Shown here: positions 14,063 through 21,539 of the stretch, in pieces
Position numbering within the stretch: the stretch's first letter is position 1
How the letters are laid out: each line of letters begins with the position of its first letter
Origin: an uncultured Eubacteriales bacterium
GTDB lineage: Bacteria; Bacillota; Clostridia; Oscillospirales; Oscillospiraceae
Length of the DNA: 21,905 bases
Direction of reading: 5' to 3'
Assembly: GCA_900540545.1 (NCBI GenBank)
Contig: UQGJ01000038.1
Coordinates: forward strand, 1-21,905
Position numbers and translations under genes: made by a program
The notes under the pieces: generated by a model
Told to the model about the DNA's origin: nothing
Databases searched by the model: none
What the model saw: only the letters and a program-made list of their open reading frames with translations

Positions 14063-15007
14063 TTAAGACAGCGTCTGTAAAGGGATTGTAAAGTCTGTTT
14101 TCGGCATCCTTGCCCAGGAAAAGTTCAAAACCAGGTCCCCCGCCCCGCAGCAGGTCCCCTCTGGAGCCAGTCCGGCCAGTGCGGCCAGAGTCCCCACCAG
14201 CTCCTCCGGCCGGAACCGCGCCCGCAGGGCCCCCATGTCCAGGTCCCGGTCCCGCTTGGCCAGCCGCTTGCCGTCGGGGGCCAGGAGCAGGGGGACGTGG
14301 CCGTAGGCCGGGGCGGCGTAGCCCAGGGTCTCCATCAGCCAGAGCTGCCAGGGGGTGGAGTCCAGCAGGTCCCGGCCCCGGACCACCCGCGTCACCCCCA
14401 TGAGGGCGTCGTCCACCGTCACCGCCAGCTGGTAGCCGTAGACCCCGTCGGTCCGCCGGAGGATGAAGTCCCCCCGGTCCCCGGCCAGGTCCCAGGTCTG
14501 GGGCCCCATGTGCAGGTCGGTGAAGGCGATGGTCTCGTGGGGGACGTGGACCTTCCAGGCGGGGGCCTTGGTGAGGGCCTTGGCCGCCCGCTCCGCCCTG
14601 GTCATGGAAAAGCAGGGGCACACGCCGGGGTCCCGGGCCTCCCCCAGATGGGGGGCGGAGGCGGCCAGCCGCTGGTGCCGGCTGCACCAGCAGGGGTAGA
14701 CCAGCCCCAGCCGGTCCAGGGCGGCGAAGGCCTCGTCATAAAGCCCCGTCCGCTCCCGCTGGCTATACGGCCCGTGGGGACCGCCCAGCGCGTACCCCTC
14801 GTCCCAGTCCAGGCCCAGCCACCGCAGGTCGTCCACCAGTTGAGAGGTGTAGGGTTCCCCCGTGCGGTCCGGGTCCAGGTCCTCCATGCGCAGCACGATA
14901 CGCCCCCCCGCCGCCCGGGCGTCCAACCAGGCCAGGAGGAAGGCGAAGAGATTACCCAAATGCATCCGCCCGCTGGGGCTGGGTGCAAAGCGGCCTTTTT
15001 CCGTCAT
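14063..15007 (-). CDS. gluQ: Glutamyl-queuosine tRNA(Asp) synthetase (GluQ-RS)
   Basis: Attaches glutamate to queuosine at position 34 of tRNA-Asp. The 314-residue protein is a truncated glutamyl-tRNA synthetase catalytic core without the anticodon-binding domain, which separates it from GltX (about 480 residues). Visible motifs are GRFAPSPSGRMHLGN (5-19, HLGN replacing HIGH), MEDLDPDRTG (41-50), cysteines CWC (106-108) and CPC (130-132) of the probable zinc site, and KRLAKRD (247-253) in place of KMSKS. ATG 15007 has GGGGAG about nine bases upstream. It appears monocistronic, with an extended -10 promoter at 15039-15047. No clear terminator follows; antiporter 2's promoter begins about 50 bp downstream. 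Confidence 0.9.
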   Translation of the reverse strand: MTEKGRFAPSPSGRMHLGNLFAFLLAWLDARAAGGRIVLRMEDLDPDRTGEPYTSQLVDDLRWLGLDWDEGYALGGPHGPYSQRERTGLYDEAFAALDRLGLVYPCWCSRHQRLAASAPHLGEARDPGVCPCFSMTRAERAAKALTKAPAWKVHVPHETIAFTDLHMGPQTWDLAGDRGDFILRRTDGVYGYQLAVTVDDALMGVTRVVRGRDLLDSTPWQLWLMETLGYAAPAYGHVPLLLAPDGKRLAKRDRDLDMGALRARFRPEELVGTLAALAGLAPEGTCCGAGDLVLNFSWARMPKTDFTIPLQTLS

Positions 15008-15038
15008 AACGCGGTCTCCCCTTCGCGGTTTTTCCTCC

Positions 15039-15047
15039 AGTGTAGCA
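15039..15047 (-). promoter_or_regulatory. Extended -10 promoter of gluQ
   Basis: The minus strand reads TGCTACACT, an extended -10 (TG, one base, TACACT), 31 bp before the gluQ start codon. No good -35 is present; the -35 position falls in the U-run of the upstream terminator. Confidence 0.5.
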
Positions 15048-15060
15048 TAAAACCAGGGAT

Positions 15061-15084
15061 AAAAAAAGAGGCCCCAAAGGGCCT
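15061..15084 (-). terminator. Terminator of the ABC transporter operon
   Basis: AGGCCC (15069-15074), CAAA, GGGCCT (15079-15084) form a 6-bp stem; the minus strand continues with TC and then seven Ts (complement of 15061-15067). It lies about 410 bp beyond the ATPase stop codon, after the composite repeat, and just ahead of gluQ. Confidence 0.65.
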
Positions 15085-15422
15085 GGACGAAGGTAAGGAG
15101 CGTCCCCCTCCGGGGGACGGCGCCTCCGGCGGGGGTCCTCTTTCTCGTTTGAGAAAGAGGACGGAAAGAAAACCAGGGCTTCGGCCCTGGACCCGTGGAG
15201 AGGCGCCGACGGTGGCCTGGCAGTTGAAATCGGCTAGAGGTAACAAGTCTGCCCTCCCGCCCCCGCCCCGGCCGTTACGGCCTAATATGCAATCGGTCAC
15301 CCTCCATGCGCTGGCGCAGCGCGCCTACCCTGCCAATTCCCGGCAAGGCCGGTGCGCGACGCCGGGCGGCCACTGGCCGCCCCTACAAGGGTCTGTGGGG
15401 GCCGCCGCCCCCGGCGGTCCAA
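15085..15422 (+). repeat. Composite repeat, fullest copy
   Basis: No gene is present here. In order the stretch holds the GC-rich hairpin CCCCCTCCGGGGG, the TTTCTCG/TTTGAGAAA palindrome, GGAAAGAAAACCAGGG, CTGGACCCGTGGAGAGGCGCC, GGCAGTTGAAATCGGCTAGA, ACAAGTCTGCC, CGGCCGTTACGGCCTA, GCGCTGGCGCAGCGCGCCTA, CCCGGCAAGGCCGGTGCG, GGGCGGCCACTGGCCGCCC and GGGGGCCGCCGCCCCCGGCGG. Each piece recurs elsewhere in the window: the first ones at 1-65 and 1930-2045, the middle and tail ones in reverse at 21696-21905 and 2328-2390, and the last at about 21620-21650. Most pieces are themselves small palindromes. Confidence 0.7.
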
Positions 15423-15451
15423 TCCCCCGTCCCGCCCGCAGGCGAAATTCT

Positions 15452-15500
15452 TAATTTCTAATTCCTAATTTCTAATTCCTAATTTCTAATTCTTAATCCC
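15452..15500. repeat. Tandem TAATTYC heptamer array
   Basis: Seven consecutive 7-bp units: TAATTTC, TAATTCC, TAATTTC, TAATTCC, TAATTTC, TAATTCT, TAATCCC. The alternation also makes it a 14-bp repeat. It is far richer in A and T than its surroundings. The last units overlap the ATPase gene's end, and its TAA stop codon (15493-15495) is built from the array. Confidence 0.85.
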
Positions 15501-16512
15501 CCATCCTCTCCCCCGTCTCCCTTTGAAAGAAATGCATCCTCCCCCGGTCCAGCCTGACCCGGACCCTCTCCCCCGGTGCGGACTGAAAGCCCGCCTCGGC
15601 GGCCATGGCCAGGTCGGGGAGACCGGGAATCGCCAGATACACCAAACTCTCCCGCCCGGTGTGTTCCACGGCGGAGACCACCGCCTCCACCCCGTCCGTA
15701 TCGTCCGGCCCCGCGGGGAGGATGTGCTCGGGGCGCAGGCCCACCCAGCAGGGGGTCCCGTCCCGGTCCCCCTCCCACACGTTCATGGGGGGCGAGCCGA
15801 TGAACCGGGCCACGAAGAGGTTGGCCGGGGCGTCGTAGACCCTGGCGGGGGTGTCCACCTGCTGGAGGACCCCGTCCTTCATCACGGCGATGCGGGTGCC
15901 CATGGTCATGGCCTCGGTCTGGTCGTGGGTGACGTAGATGGTGGTGGTGCCCAGCTCCCGCTGGAGGCGCACGATCTCCCGACGCATGTCCACCCGGAGC
16001 TTGGCGTCCAGGTTGCTGAGCGGCTCATCCATGAGGAACAGCCGGGGCCGCCGCACCAGGGCCCGGCCCAGGGCCACCCGCTGCCGCTGGCCTCCGGACA
16101 GGGCGCCGGGCCGGCGGTCCAGGTAGTCGGTGAGCCCTAGGTTCTCCGCCACCTCTGTCACCCGTGCCCGGATGTCCGCCTTCTTCCACCGGCGCATCTT
16201 CAGCGGGAAGGCCATGTTGTCGTAGACCTTCATGGTGGGATAGAGGGCGTAGTTCTGAAAGACCATGGCGATGTCCCGGTCCTTGGGGGGCACCTTGTTG
16301 ATGACCCGGTCCCCCATGCGGATGACGCCGCCGTCCACCCGCTCCAGCCCCGCGATCATCCGCAAAAGGGTGGATTTGCCGCAGCCGGAGGGGCCGACAA
16401 AGACCATGAACTCCCCGTCCATGACGTCCAGGTCCATGTCCTTCACGGCGTGGACCTCATTCGTATACCACTTGTTGGCCTTCTCAACGGTAAGGCGGGT
16501 GCTCTGCTCCAT
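15493..16512 (-). CDS. ABC transporter ATPase, MalK/UgpC/MsmK type
   Basis: Energises an ABC importer for sugars or similar solutes at the inner face of the membrane. The 339-residue protein has Walker A GPSGCGKST (40-48), Q-loop Gln86, signature LSGGQRQR (138-145), Walker B LFLMDE (158-163), SNLDAKLR and H-loop His196, then a C-terminal regulatory TOBE-like domain (about 235-339) containing GLRPEHI, typical of the sugar-importer branch. It is somewhat shorter than usual (360-370) at the C-terminus, where the frame runs into the heptamer array. ATG 16512 has AAAGGAG about nine bases upstream. It follows the second permease by 46 bp, a gap filled by a repeat hairpin. Confidence 0.95.
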   Translation of the reverse strand: MEQSTRLTVEKANKWYTNEVHAVKDMDLDVMDGEFMVFVGPSGCGKSTLLRMIAGLERVDGGVIRMGDRVINKVPPKDRDIAMVFQNYALYPTMKVYDNMAFPLKMRRWKKADIRARVTEVAENLGLTDYLDRRPGALSGGQRQRVALGRALVRRPRLFLMDEPLSNLDAKLRVDMRREIVRLQRELGTTTIYVTHDQTEAMTMGTRIAVMKDGVLQQVDTPARVYDAPANLFVARFIGSPPMNVWEGDRDGTPCWVGLRPEHILPAGPDDTDGVEAVVSAVEHTGRESLVYLAIPGLPDLAMAAEAGFQSAPGERVRVRLDRGRMHFFQRETGERMGD

Positions 16513-16528
16513 GGTCCTTTGCTCCTTT

Positions 16529-16557
16529 GCGGGCGGCCACAAGGGCCGCCCCTACGA
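16529..16557 (-). repeat. Intercistronic hairpin from the composite repeat
   Basis: GGGCGGCC (16531-16538), ACAAG, GGCCGCCC (16544-16551), followed by CTACG, is the same module found at 2334-2354 and 15364-15382. Here it sits alone between the permease and ATPase genes of one operon and ends next to the ATPase ribosome site. It may affect mRNA stability or the relative yield of the two proteins. Confidence 0.7.
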
Positions 16558-16558
16558 T

Positions 16559-17398
16559 TTAATCCTTCATCCCCGCAGCCGCGATGCCCGCCTCCAGATA
16601 CCGCTGCCCAAAGAGGAAAATCAGCAGGGCGGGGATCAGCATGATGACCGACGCGGCCAGGGAGGCCCCCGCGTTCTCCGCCGTTACCGTGGGCAGATAG
16701 AGGGACAGGGGCCACAGGGTCTTGTCCTTCAAAAAGGTCAGGGGCTGTTCCAACGCGTTCCAATACTCCAAAAAGCCCAGCACCACGGCGGAGAGGATGC
16801 CCGGCGCGCCCAGGGGCAGGCCCACGTGGAGGAAGGTCTGAAACGGCCCCGCCCCGTCCAGGGCCGCCGCCTCGGTGAGGGCGGAGGGGATGGCGGTGAA
16901 GAACCGGACCATGAGGAACACCGGGAAGGTGGACACCGCCCCGGGCAGGATGATGGCCCAAATGGTGTTCATCAGTCCCAGGCCGTCCAGCACCAGATAG
17001 CTGGACACCATGGTCACCTGGAAGGGCATCAGCATGAGGACGATATACAGGGAAAAGAGGGCCTTCTTTCCCCGAAAGCGGAACCGGGCGAAGGCCCAGG
17101 CCGCGGGCGCGCCGATGAGTACCTGCCCCAGCACCACGGGAAAGACCTGGGCGCAGGAGTTCCAGAACATGGCGAAGAACTCCGGCGCGTCCAGCAGCAG
17201 GGCCACGAAGGGCTGGAGGGTGGGGTACATGGGCAGCAGGGGCCACACCGCCGTTCCGGGGGTGTTTTCCAGCACGGGGGCCAGGTTCTGGGCCATCTCC
17301 TCCGCACCCATCAGGGACCCGGAGATCAACAGCCACAGGGGCACCCACACAAAAAAGGCCACCAGGGTCAGCACCATGCCGAGCAGCCACTTTTTCAC
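16559..17398 (-). CDS. Carbohydrate ABC transporter permease, MalG type (GTG start)
   Basis: Membrane-spanning half of an ABC importer, 279 residues with about six hydrophobic segments. The EAA loop that docks the ATPase is visible as EAAALDGAGPFQTFLHVGLPL (split: EAAALDGAG at 176-184, FLHVGLPL after it). Length and the AAWAFARFRFRGK segment (about 99-111) are typical of MalG-type subunits. No ATG is near; GTG at 17396-17398 is preferred because GGGAGGGG lies upstream and GTGA overlaps the stop of the preceding permease gene, a classical coupled start. An open frame runs far upstream but only through the other permease in the wrong frame. Confidence 0.93.
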   Translation of the reverse strand: MKKWLLGMVLTLVAFFVWVPLWLLISGSLMGAEEMAQNLAPVLENTPGTAVWPLLPMYPTLQPFVALLLDAPEFFAMFWNSCAQVFPVVLGQVLIGAPAAWAFARFRFRGKKALFSLYIVLMLMPFQVTMVSSYLVLDGLGLMNTIWAIILPGAVSTFPVFLMVRFFTAIPSALTEAAALDGAGPFQTFLHVGLPLGAPGILSAVVLGFLEYWNALEQPLTFLKDKTLWPLSLYLPTVTAENAGASLAASVIMLIPALLIFLFGQRYLEAGIAAAGMKD

Positions 17399-18282
17399 TG
17401 GAACCCCTCCCTTCCCCAGGCCCGCTGGAGGAGCATGATGACGCCAAAGACCACCAGAGCCATCAGCACCGCCCCGGCGCACATCTTGTCCACGTCCAGG
17501 GTGGTGAACCAGTTGTTGAAGATGTGCTGGAGCATGTAGATGCTCTCGTTGGGGTGGCTCCCGCCGATGAGGTACGCCTCCCGGAACACCTTGAAGGAGT
17601 TCAGCAGGGACAGCACCGTCACGGTGAACAGCGTGGGCATCAGCCCCGGCAGGGTGATGCGGAAGAACCGGGCCACCGGCCCCGCCCCATCTATCTGGGC
17701 CGACTCGTAGAGGGCCGGGGAGATGGACGTGAGGCCGGACAGCCACAAAATCATGTCGTAGCCGGTGTTCTTCCACAGATAGGTGAACACCAGCACGTAA
17801 AAGGTCCCCGGACTGTCCAGCCAGTTCACCGCCTGACCCCCCAGGGCCACCAGCAGGATGTTGAACAGCCCGTTCTCGTGAAAGACCACCTTCCACAGCA
17901 GGACGATGGAGGCCACGGGGATGGACATGGGGATGAGGAAGGAGGTCTTGAACACCCCCCTCTGCTCCCGGAAGGCATTGACCAGCAGGGCCAGCAGCAG
18001 GGAGAAGCACAGCAAAATGGGGATGCACACCGCCACGAACCGGGCAGTGTTGGCCGCCGCCAATTGGAATGCCTCGTTGTTCAGGACGGTGATATAGTTT
18101 TTCAGCCCCACGAACTGGCCGCTCATGGCGGAGAAAAAGCTCCGCCGCACCGCGTCCAGAAAGGGCAGCAGCACCAGCACCGTCACCGCCAGCAGGCTGG
18201 GGGCCAGAAAGAGCCAGGGGGCGGCGCCGTCGGTCTCCGGCGGAAGCCCCCGCTCAGACCGTCTCTTCTTCCAGGGCCCCAT
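17395..18282 (-). CDS. Sugar ABC transporter permease, MalF type
   Basis: The partner permease, 295 residues with about six hydrophobic segments. A charged, cytoplasmic N-terminus (KKRRSERG) leads into WLFLAPSLLAVTVLVLLPF (23-41), the usual first helix of this group. The EAA loop reads ESAQIDGAG (193-201) followed by FFRITLPGLMPTL. ATG 18282 has GGGGAGG directly upstream and lies inside the end of the preceding gene (29-bp overlap), so the two are translationally linked. No solute-binding protein gene is next to it, which is unusual since such permeases normally follow one. Confidence 0.94.
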   Translation of the reverse strand: MGPWKKRRSERGLPPETDGAAPWLFLAPSLLAVTVLVLLPFLDAVRRSFFSAMSGQFVGLKNYITVLNNEAFQLAAANTARFVAVCIPILLCFSLLLALLVNAFREQRGVFKTSFLIPMSIPVASIVLLWKVVFHENGLFNILLVALGGQAVNWLDSPGTFYVLVFTYLWKNTGYDMILWLSGLTSISPALYESAQIDGAGPVARFFRITLPGLMPTLFTVTVLSLLNSFKVFREAYLIGGSHPNESIYMLQHIFNNWFTTLDVDKMCAGAVLMALVVFGVIMLLQRAWGREGFQ

Positions 18283-19495
18283 CGGCCTCCCCTCCCCTCG
18301 GCTTCAAAGATTCCCGGTGCGCGGCCAGGCACCAGTCGCAGGCCAGCCACAGCGGGGGCAGCAGCCACATGCTCCGCCCCACCGCCACGCCGCCCGCCCC
18401 GGCGAAGGCCAGCGCCCAGGCAAACGTCCCGCCCACGCACAGACCCCAGCCCAGCAGCAGCGCCCGCCCCGTCTCCGCCCGGCTCCGTTCCGCCGCCAGG
18501 ACGGTCAGGGCGCAGGCCGCCAGGGCCAGGACCCCACAGCCCAGGACCAGGGGCCAGTACCGCAGGTCCCGCGCCCCCGGGGCCAGGGACAGGTAATTCG
18601 TCAGCTCTCCCACCCGGCCGGACACCAGCCGCGCCCAGAAGTCGAAGTCGGACCAGCGGGTGGGGATGAGCTGTCCGGGAACGCCGGACAGGCCCATGGC
18701 CCACAGGGTCACCCCCGCCCCGGCCAGGGCCGGCAGGGTATACCCCGCCAGCAGCAGGGGGGCGGCGGTCATGCCCAGCCCCCGCCGCAGCAGCCGCAGG
18801 AGGATGCCCACCCCCAGGCAAAAAGCGGGCAGCCCCGCCAGGGCCTCCAGCCCCCAGGCCAGGATAGGCAGGTCCAGCATCGTCCCGCCGCCCCACTGAT
18901 TCCGGGTGAGGAAGCTCTCCGCCTGGGCCTTGGCGTCCCCGCCGGAGAACCTCAGCAGCAGGTTGGGGTAGGGCTCGGCGCTGGCGGGTTCCCCCTGGGC
19001 CAGCGCCAGCCCCTCCGTCCCCTCAAAGACCCCCCGCACCGTCAGGACCCGGTCCCCCAGGCGCAGCTCGTTGCCCACCGCCCGGCCCGTGCCCCACAGG
19101 GTCTCGGCCAGGGCGCGGTCCACGGCGCAGCCCCCGGTGTCGCCGGGGATGGGGTAGTACCCCTCCAGGAAGGCCGCCGGCCACACATCCGCCCCGCTGC
19201 CGCACAGCTCCAGCACCTTGGCGCTGCCGGACCGCTCCCCGGCGCGGACGGTCTCCCCCGCCCGCTCCCGCCACAGGGTCAGCTCCGGGACCTCCCCGGC
19301 CCCGTCCTCCCTGGCGTAGCGCAGGGCGCGGCCCAGCTGGTCGGGGCTGACCCCCTGGCCCTCCCCGGCCCACCGCACGGCCACCCCGGCGGAGAGGGCG
19401 GCGGCGGACTGGGCCAGGAAGGCGCAGGCCATCCAGGCCCCCAGTGCCAGCAGGGCCAGCACCACGGTCCCCTTACGCTTCCTCTGTCCGTTCAA
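18254..19495 (-). CDS. MacB-like membrane protein with extracytoplasmic domain (start uncertain)
   Basis: I recognise this only in part. An N-terminal helix (about 10-30) is followed by a roughly 180-residue outside domain that includes FLEGYYPIPGD, AVDRALAETLWG, VGNELRLGDRVLTVRGVFEG, a pattern like the MacB/FtsX periplasmic core; then come four or five further hydrophobic segments. This order resembles a MacB-type permease, but there is no ATPase domain and the later loops do not look like FtsX. No ATG exists near the start. TTG at 19495 is chosen because it gives a positively charged N-terminus (NGQRKRKG) before the helix; TTG 19519 and GTG 19468/19465 are alternatives. It overlaps both neighbours, so it belongs to the ABC operon. 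Confidence 0.6.
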   Translation of the reverse strand: MNGQRKRKGTVVLALLALGAWMACAFLAQSAAALSAGVAVRWAGEGQGVSPDQLGRALRYAREDGAGEVPELTLWRERAGETVRAGERSGSAKVLELCGSGADVWPAAFLEGYYPIPGDTGGCAVDRALAETLWGTGRAVGNELRLGDRVLTVRGVFEGTEGLALAQGEPASAEPYPNLLLRFSGGDAKAQAESFLTRNQWGGGTMLDLPILAWGLEALAGLPAFCLGVGILLRLLRRGLGMTAAPLLLAGYTLPALAGAGVTLWAMGLSGVPGQLIPTRWSDFDFWARLVSGRVGELTNYLSLAPGARDLRYWPLVLGCGVLALAACALTVLAAERSRAETGRALLLGWGLCVGGTFAWALAFAGAGGVAVGRSMWLLPPLWLACDWCLAAHRESLKPRGGEADGALEEETV

Positions 19496-21539
19496 GGCGC
19501 ACCCGGTCCCCTTCCTCAATGGGCTTGTTGGAGCTGACCACCACCTGCTCGTCGCCCAGGAAGCTGCCCTCCACCGCCACGTTCTGGCTGTCCTGCTCCT
19601 TGACGGTGACCGACAGCTTCACCACGGTCTGCTCGGTGCCCATCACCGTCTGCTTCTCCCGCAGGATGAGCACGAAATTGTCCTGCCCGTTGCCCCGCAG
19701 GGCCCCCAGGGGGAGCACCATGCGGTACTGCTCGCTGCGCTTGGAGACCTCCAGGTTGGCCGACACCCCGTCGGGGTAGTTCCCGGCGGGCAGGTCGGCC
19801 CCCACCGTGACCATCCCCTTGTCGTCGGCGGCGCCGATGGAGGTGATGACCACCTTCCCCGACAGGGACTTGCCCTCCTGCACATAGGACAGGGTGGCCT
19901 CGTCCCCCACCGAGAGGCGTTCCGCCTCCTTCTGGTCCAGCTTCCCCTCGAAGGCGTAGCCCCCGTCGCTGCGGCTCAGGGCCGCCAGCCGGACCCCGTC
20001 CTGGGTCAGCCCCGGCTCGGCCAGGATGGACTGCACCGTGCCGTCCACCGGGGCCACCAGCCTGCCTCCCGCGGCCTCCACGGCCCGCAGGTCGGCCAGA
20101 TTCTGCTGGAGCTGCCGCTGCTCCGCCCGGTAGCCCAGGCGCTCGATCTCCGCCTGCTGGCGGCTCTTGGCGTCGGAGAGCAGGGCCTCGGCCTGCTCCT
20201 CCTCCGCCTTCCGCTGGGCGTCCTCCAGCGTCCGCTGGGCCGCCTCCACCAGCCGCTTGGCGCTGAAGAGCTGGTCGCTGTTGCTGAAGGTCCCGTCCTC
20301 GGCGTTCCGCTTCGCCGTCTCCACCGCCCGCTGGGCCGTCTCCACCGCCCGCTGGGCGGCGTCCACGCTGGCCTGGGCGGCGACCACCCCGCTCTCCTCA
20401 GTCATGTCGGTCTTCTGCTCCTGCTCGGCCAGCTTGTCCTTGGCCTTCTGGACCTCGTCCTCGGCCTCCTTGACCTTGGCCTCCTGCCGCTCCGTCACCT
20501 TGCGGAGGTTCTCCTCCGCCCGCTTCACGGCCAGGTCGCCGCCGTAGTTGTAGGACTGCATGTTCCAATTGGCGGCATCCACCGCCGCATCCAGCTCCTC
20601 CACCTTGGCCTGGGCTTCCGCGATTTCCGCCTCGGTGCCCCCATTGTCCTGCAGGTCCTGCAGCTCCTTCCGGGCCTCGGACAGCTTGGTCCGCAGCTTT
20701 TCCAGGTTGCTGACGGAGTCGTAATAGGGCTTGCTGTACGTTTTCTGTGCGTCCCTGGCCGATGTAAGGCTGCTCTCGGCCCCCTCGATGGCCAGCTCGG
20801 CGGCCTCCTTGACCCCGGCCAGATTCTTTTCCGCTGCCTCCACTTCCTTCCGGGCCGCCTCAATCAAATCGTTCTTGGCCTTGACCACGGCCTTGTCGTA
20901 GTCGGCCACCGCCTTGTCATAATCGGCCACCGCCCTGTCGTAGTCGTCCTGGACCAGCTCCAGGTCCTCGGCCGACCGGCCCTCGGTCCGCTCCAGCTTT
21001 TCCACCAGCCGGTCGTAGTCGGTCTGGGCGTCGGCCAGGGCCTGCTGGGCCGCCAGCACCGCGTCCATGCTGGTCTTGGTGGTCCCGGCGCTGGCCGCCG
21101 CCAGCCGCAGCTCCACGATGCGCAGCTTTTCCTCCAGGGCCGTGCGTTGCCGGGCCAGGTCGTCCAGGTCCAGCTCCAGCAGGGTGTCCCCCGCCTTGAC
21201 CCGCTGGCCCTCCTTGGCCAGGATGGAGGAGACGGTGATGCCGCCGGGCAGGGTGAGGGGCAGGTCCCCCAGGGGCTGGATGCTGCCGCTCACCGTCACC
21301 CGCTGGGTGAGGATGCCCGTCTTGGGCCGGTCGGTGGACACCCGGGCCACCGTGATGCCGTCCGCCGCCCGGGACACCAGGGTCAGCGCCAGCATGAGGG
21401 CGAAGAAGGCCGCCAGCGCCCGGGTGGCGCTGCGCTGCAGCTTGCTGGAGAAGCGGGACCTGGGCTTCTCCCCCCGCTCCAGCCTCCGCCGCTCCTCCTC
21501 GGCGCGCTTGTTCACCTGTTCCAAAGCCGTCTGCTCCAT
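19473..21539 (-). CDS. HlyD/MacA-like adaptor protein with long coiled coil
   Basis: A 688-residue membrane-anchored adaptor of the kind used by ABC or RND exporters. A charged cytoplasmic N-terminus (1-38) precedes one helix (about 40-56), a lipoyl-like half (about 82-127, AKEGQRVKAGDTLLELD), a very long alpha-helical coiled coil (about 128-505), the second lipoyl half (LVAPVDGTVQSILAEPG, about 505-525) and a beta-barrel and terminal domain. The coiled coil is much longer than in E. coli MacA (whole protein about 370 residues). It contains three direct DYDKAVA-type heptads (199-219). ATG 21539 has AAAGGAG nine bases upstream. Its 3' end overlaps the MacB-like gene, suggesting a MacA/MacB-like pair. 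Confidence 0.88.
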   Translation of the reverse strand: MEQTALEQVNKRAEEERRRLERGEKPRSRFSSKLQRSATRALAAFFALMLALTLVSRAADGITVARVSTDRPKTGILTQRVTVSGSIQPLGDLPLTLPGGITVSSILAKEGQRVKAGDTLLELDLDDLARQRTALEEKLRIVELRLAAASAGTTKTSMDAVLAAQQALADAQTDYDRLVEKLERTEGRSAEDLELVQDDYDRAVADYDKAVADYDKAVVKAKNDLIEAARKEVEAAEKNLAGVKEAAELAIEGAESSLTSARDAQKTYSKPYYDSVSNLEKLRTKLSEARKELQDLQDNGGTEAEIAEAQAKVEELDAAVDAANWNMQSYNYGGDLAVKRAEENLRKVTERQEAKVKEAEDEVQKAKDKLAEQEQKTDMTEESGVVAAQASVDAAQRAVETAQRAVETAKRNAEDGTFSNSDQLFSAKRLVEAAQRTLEDAQRKAEEEQAEALLSDAKSRQQAEIERLGYRAEQRQLQQNLADLRAVEAAGGRLVAPVDGTVQSILAEPGLTQDGVRLAALSRSDGGYAFEGKLDQKEAERLSVGDEATLSYVQEGKSLSGKVVITSIGAADDKGMVTVGADLPAGNYPDGVSANLEVSKRSEQYRMVLPLGALRGNGQDNFVLILREKQTVMGTEQTVVKLSVTVKEQDSQNVAVEGSFLGDEQVVVSSNKPIEEGDRVRLERTEEA

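Noticed and set aside
13572..14687. Long minus-strand frame overlapping gluQ and antiporter 2
   Set aside because: It is a shifted frame of gluQ running through the intergenic promoter region into the antiporter gene, with Pro/Gly/Arg-rich product and no motif.
15452..15500. CRISPR-like array
   Set aside because: The units are contiguous heptamers without spacers and no cas genes are near, so it is a simple tandem repeat.
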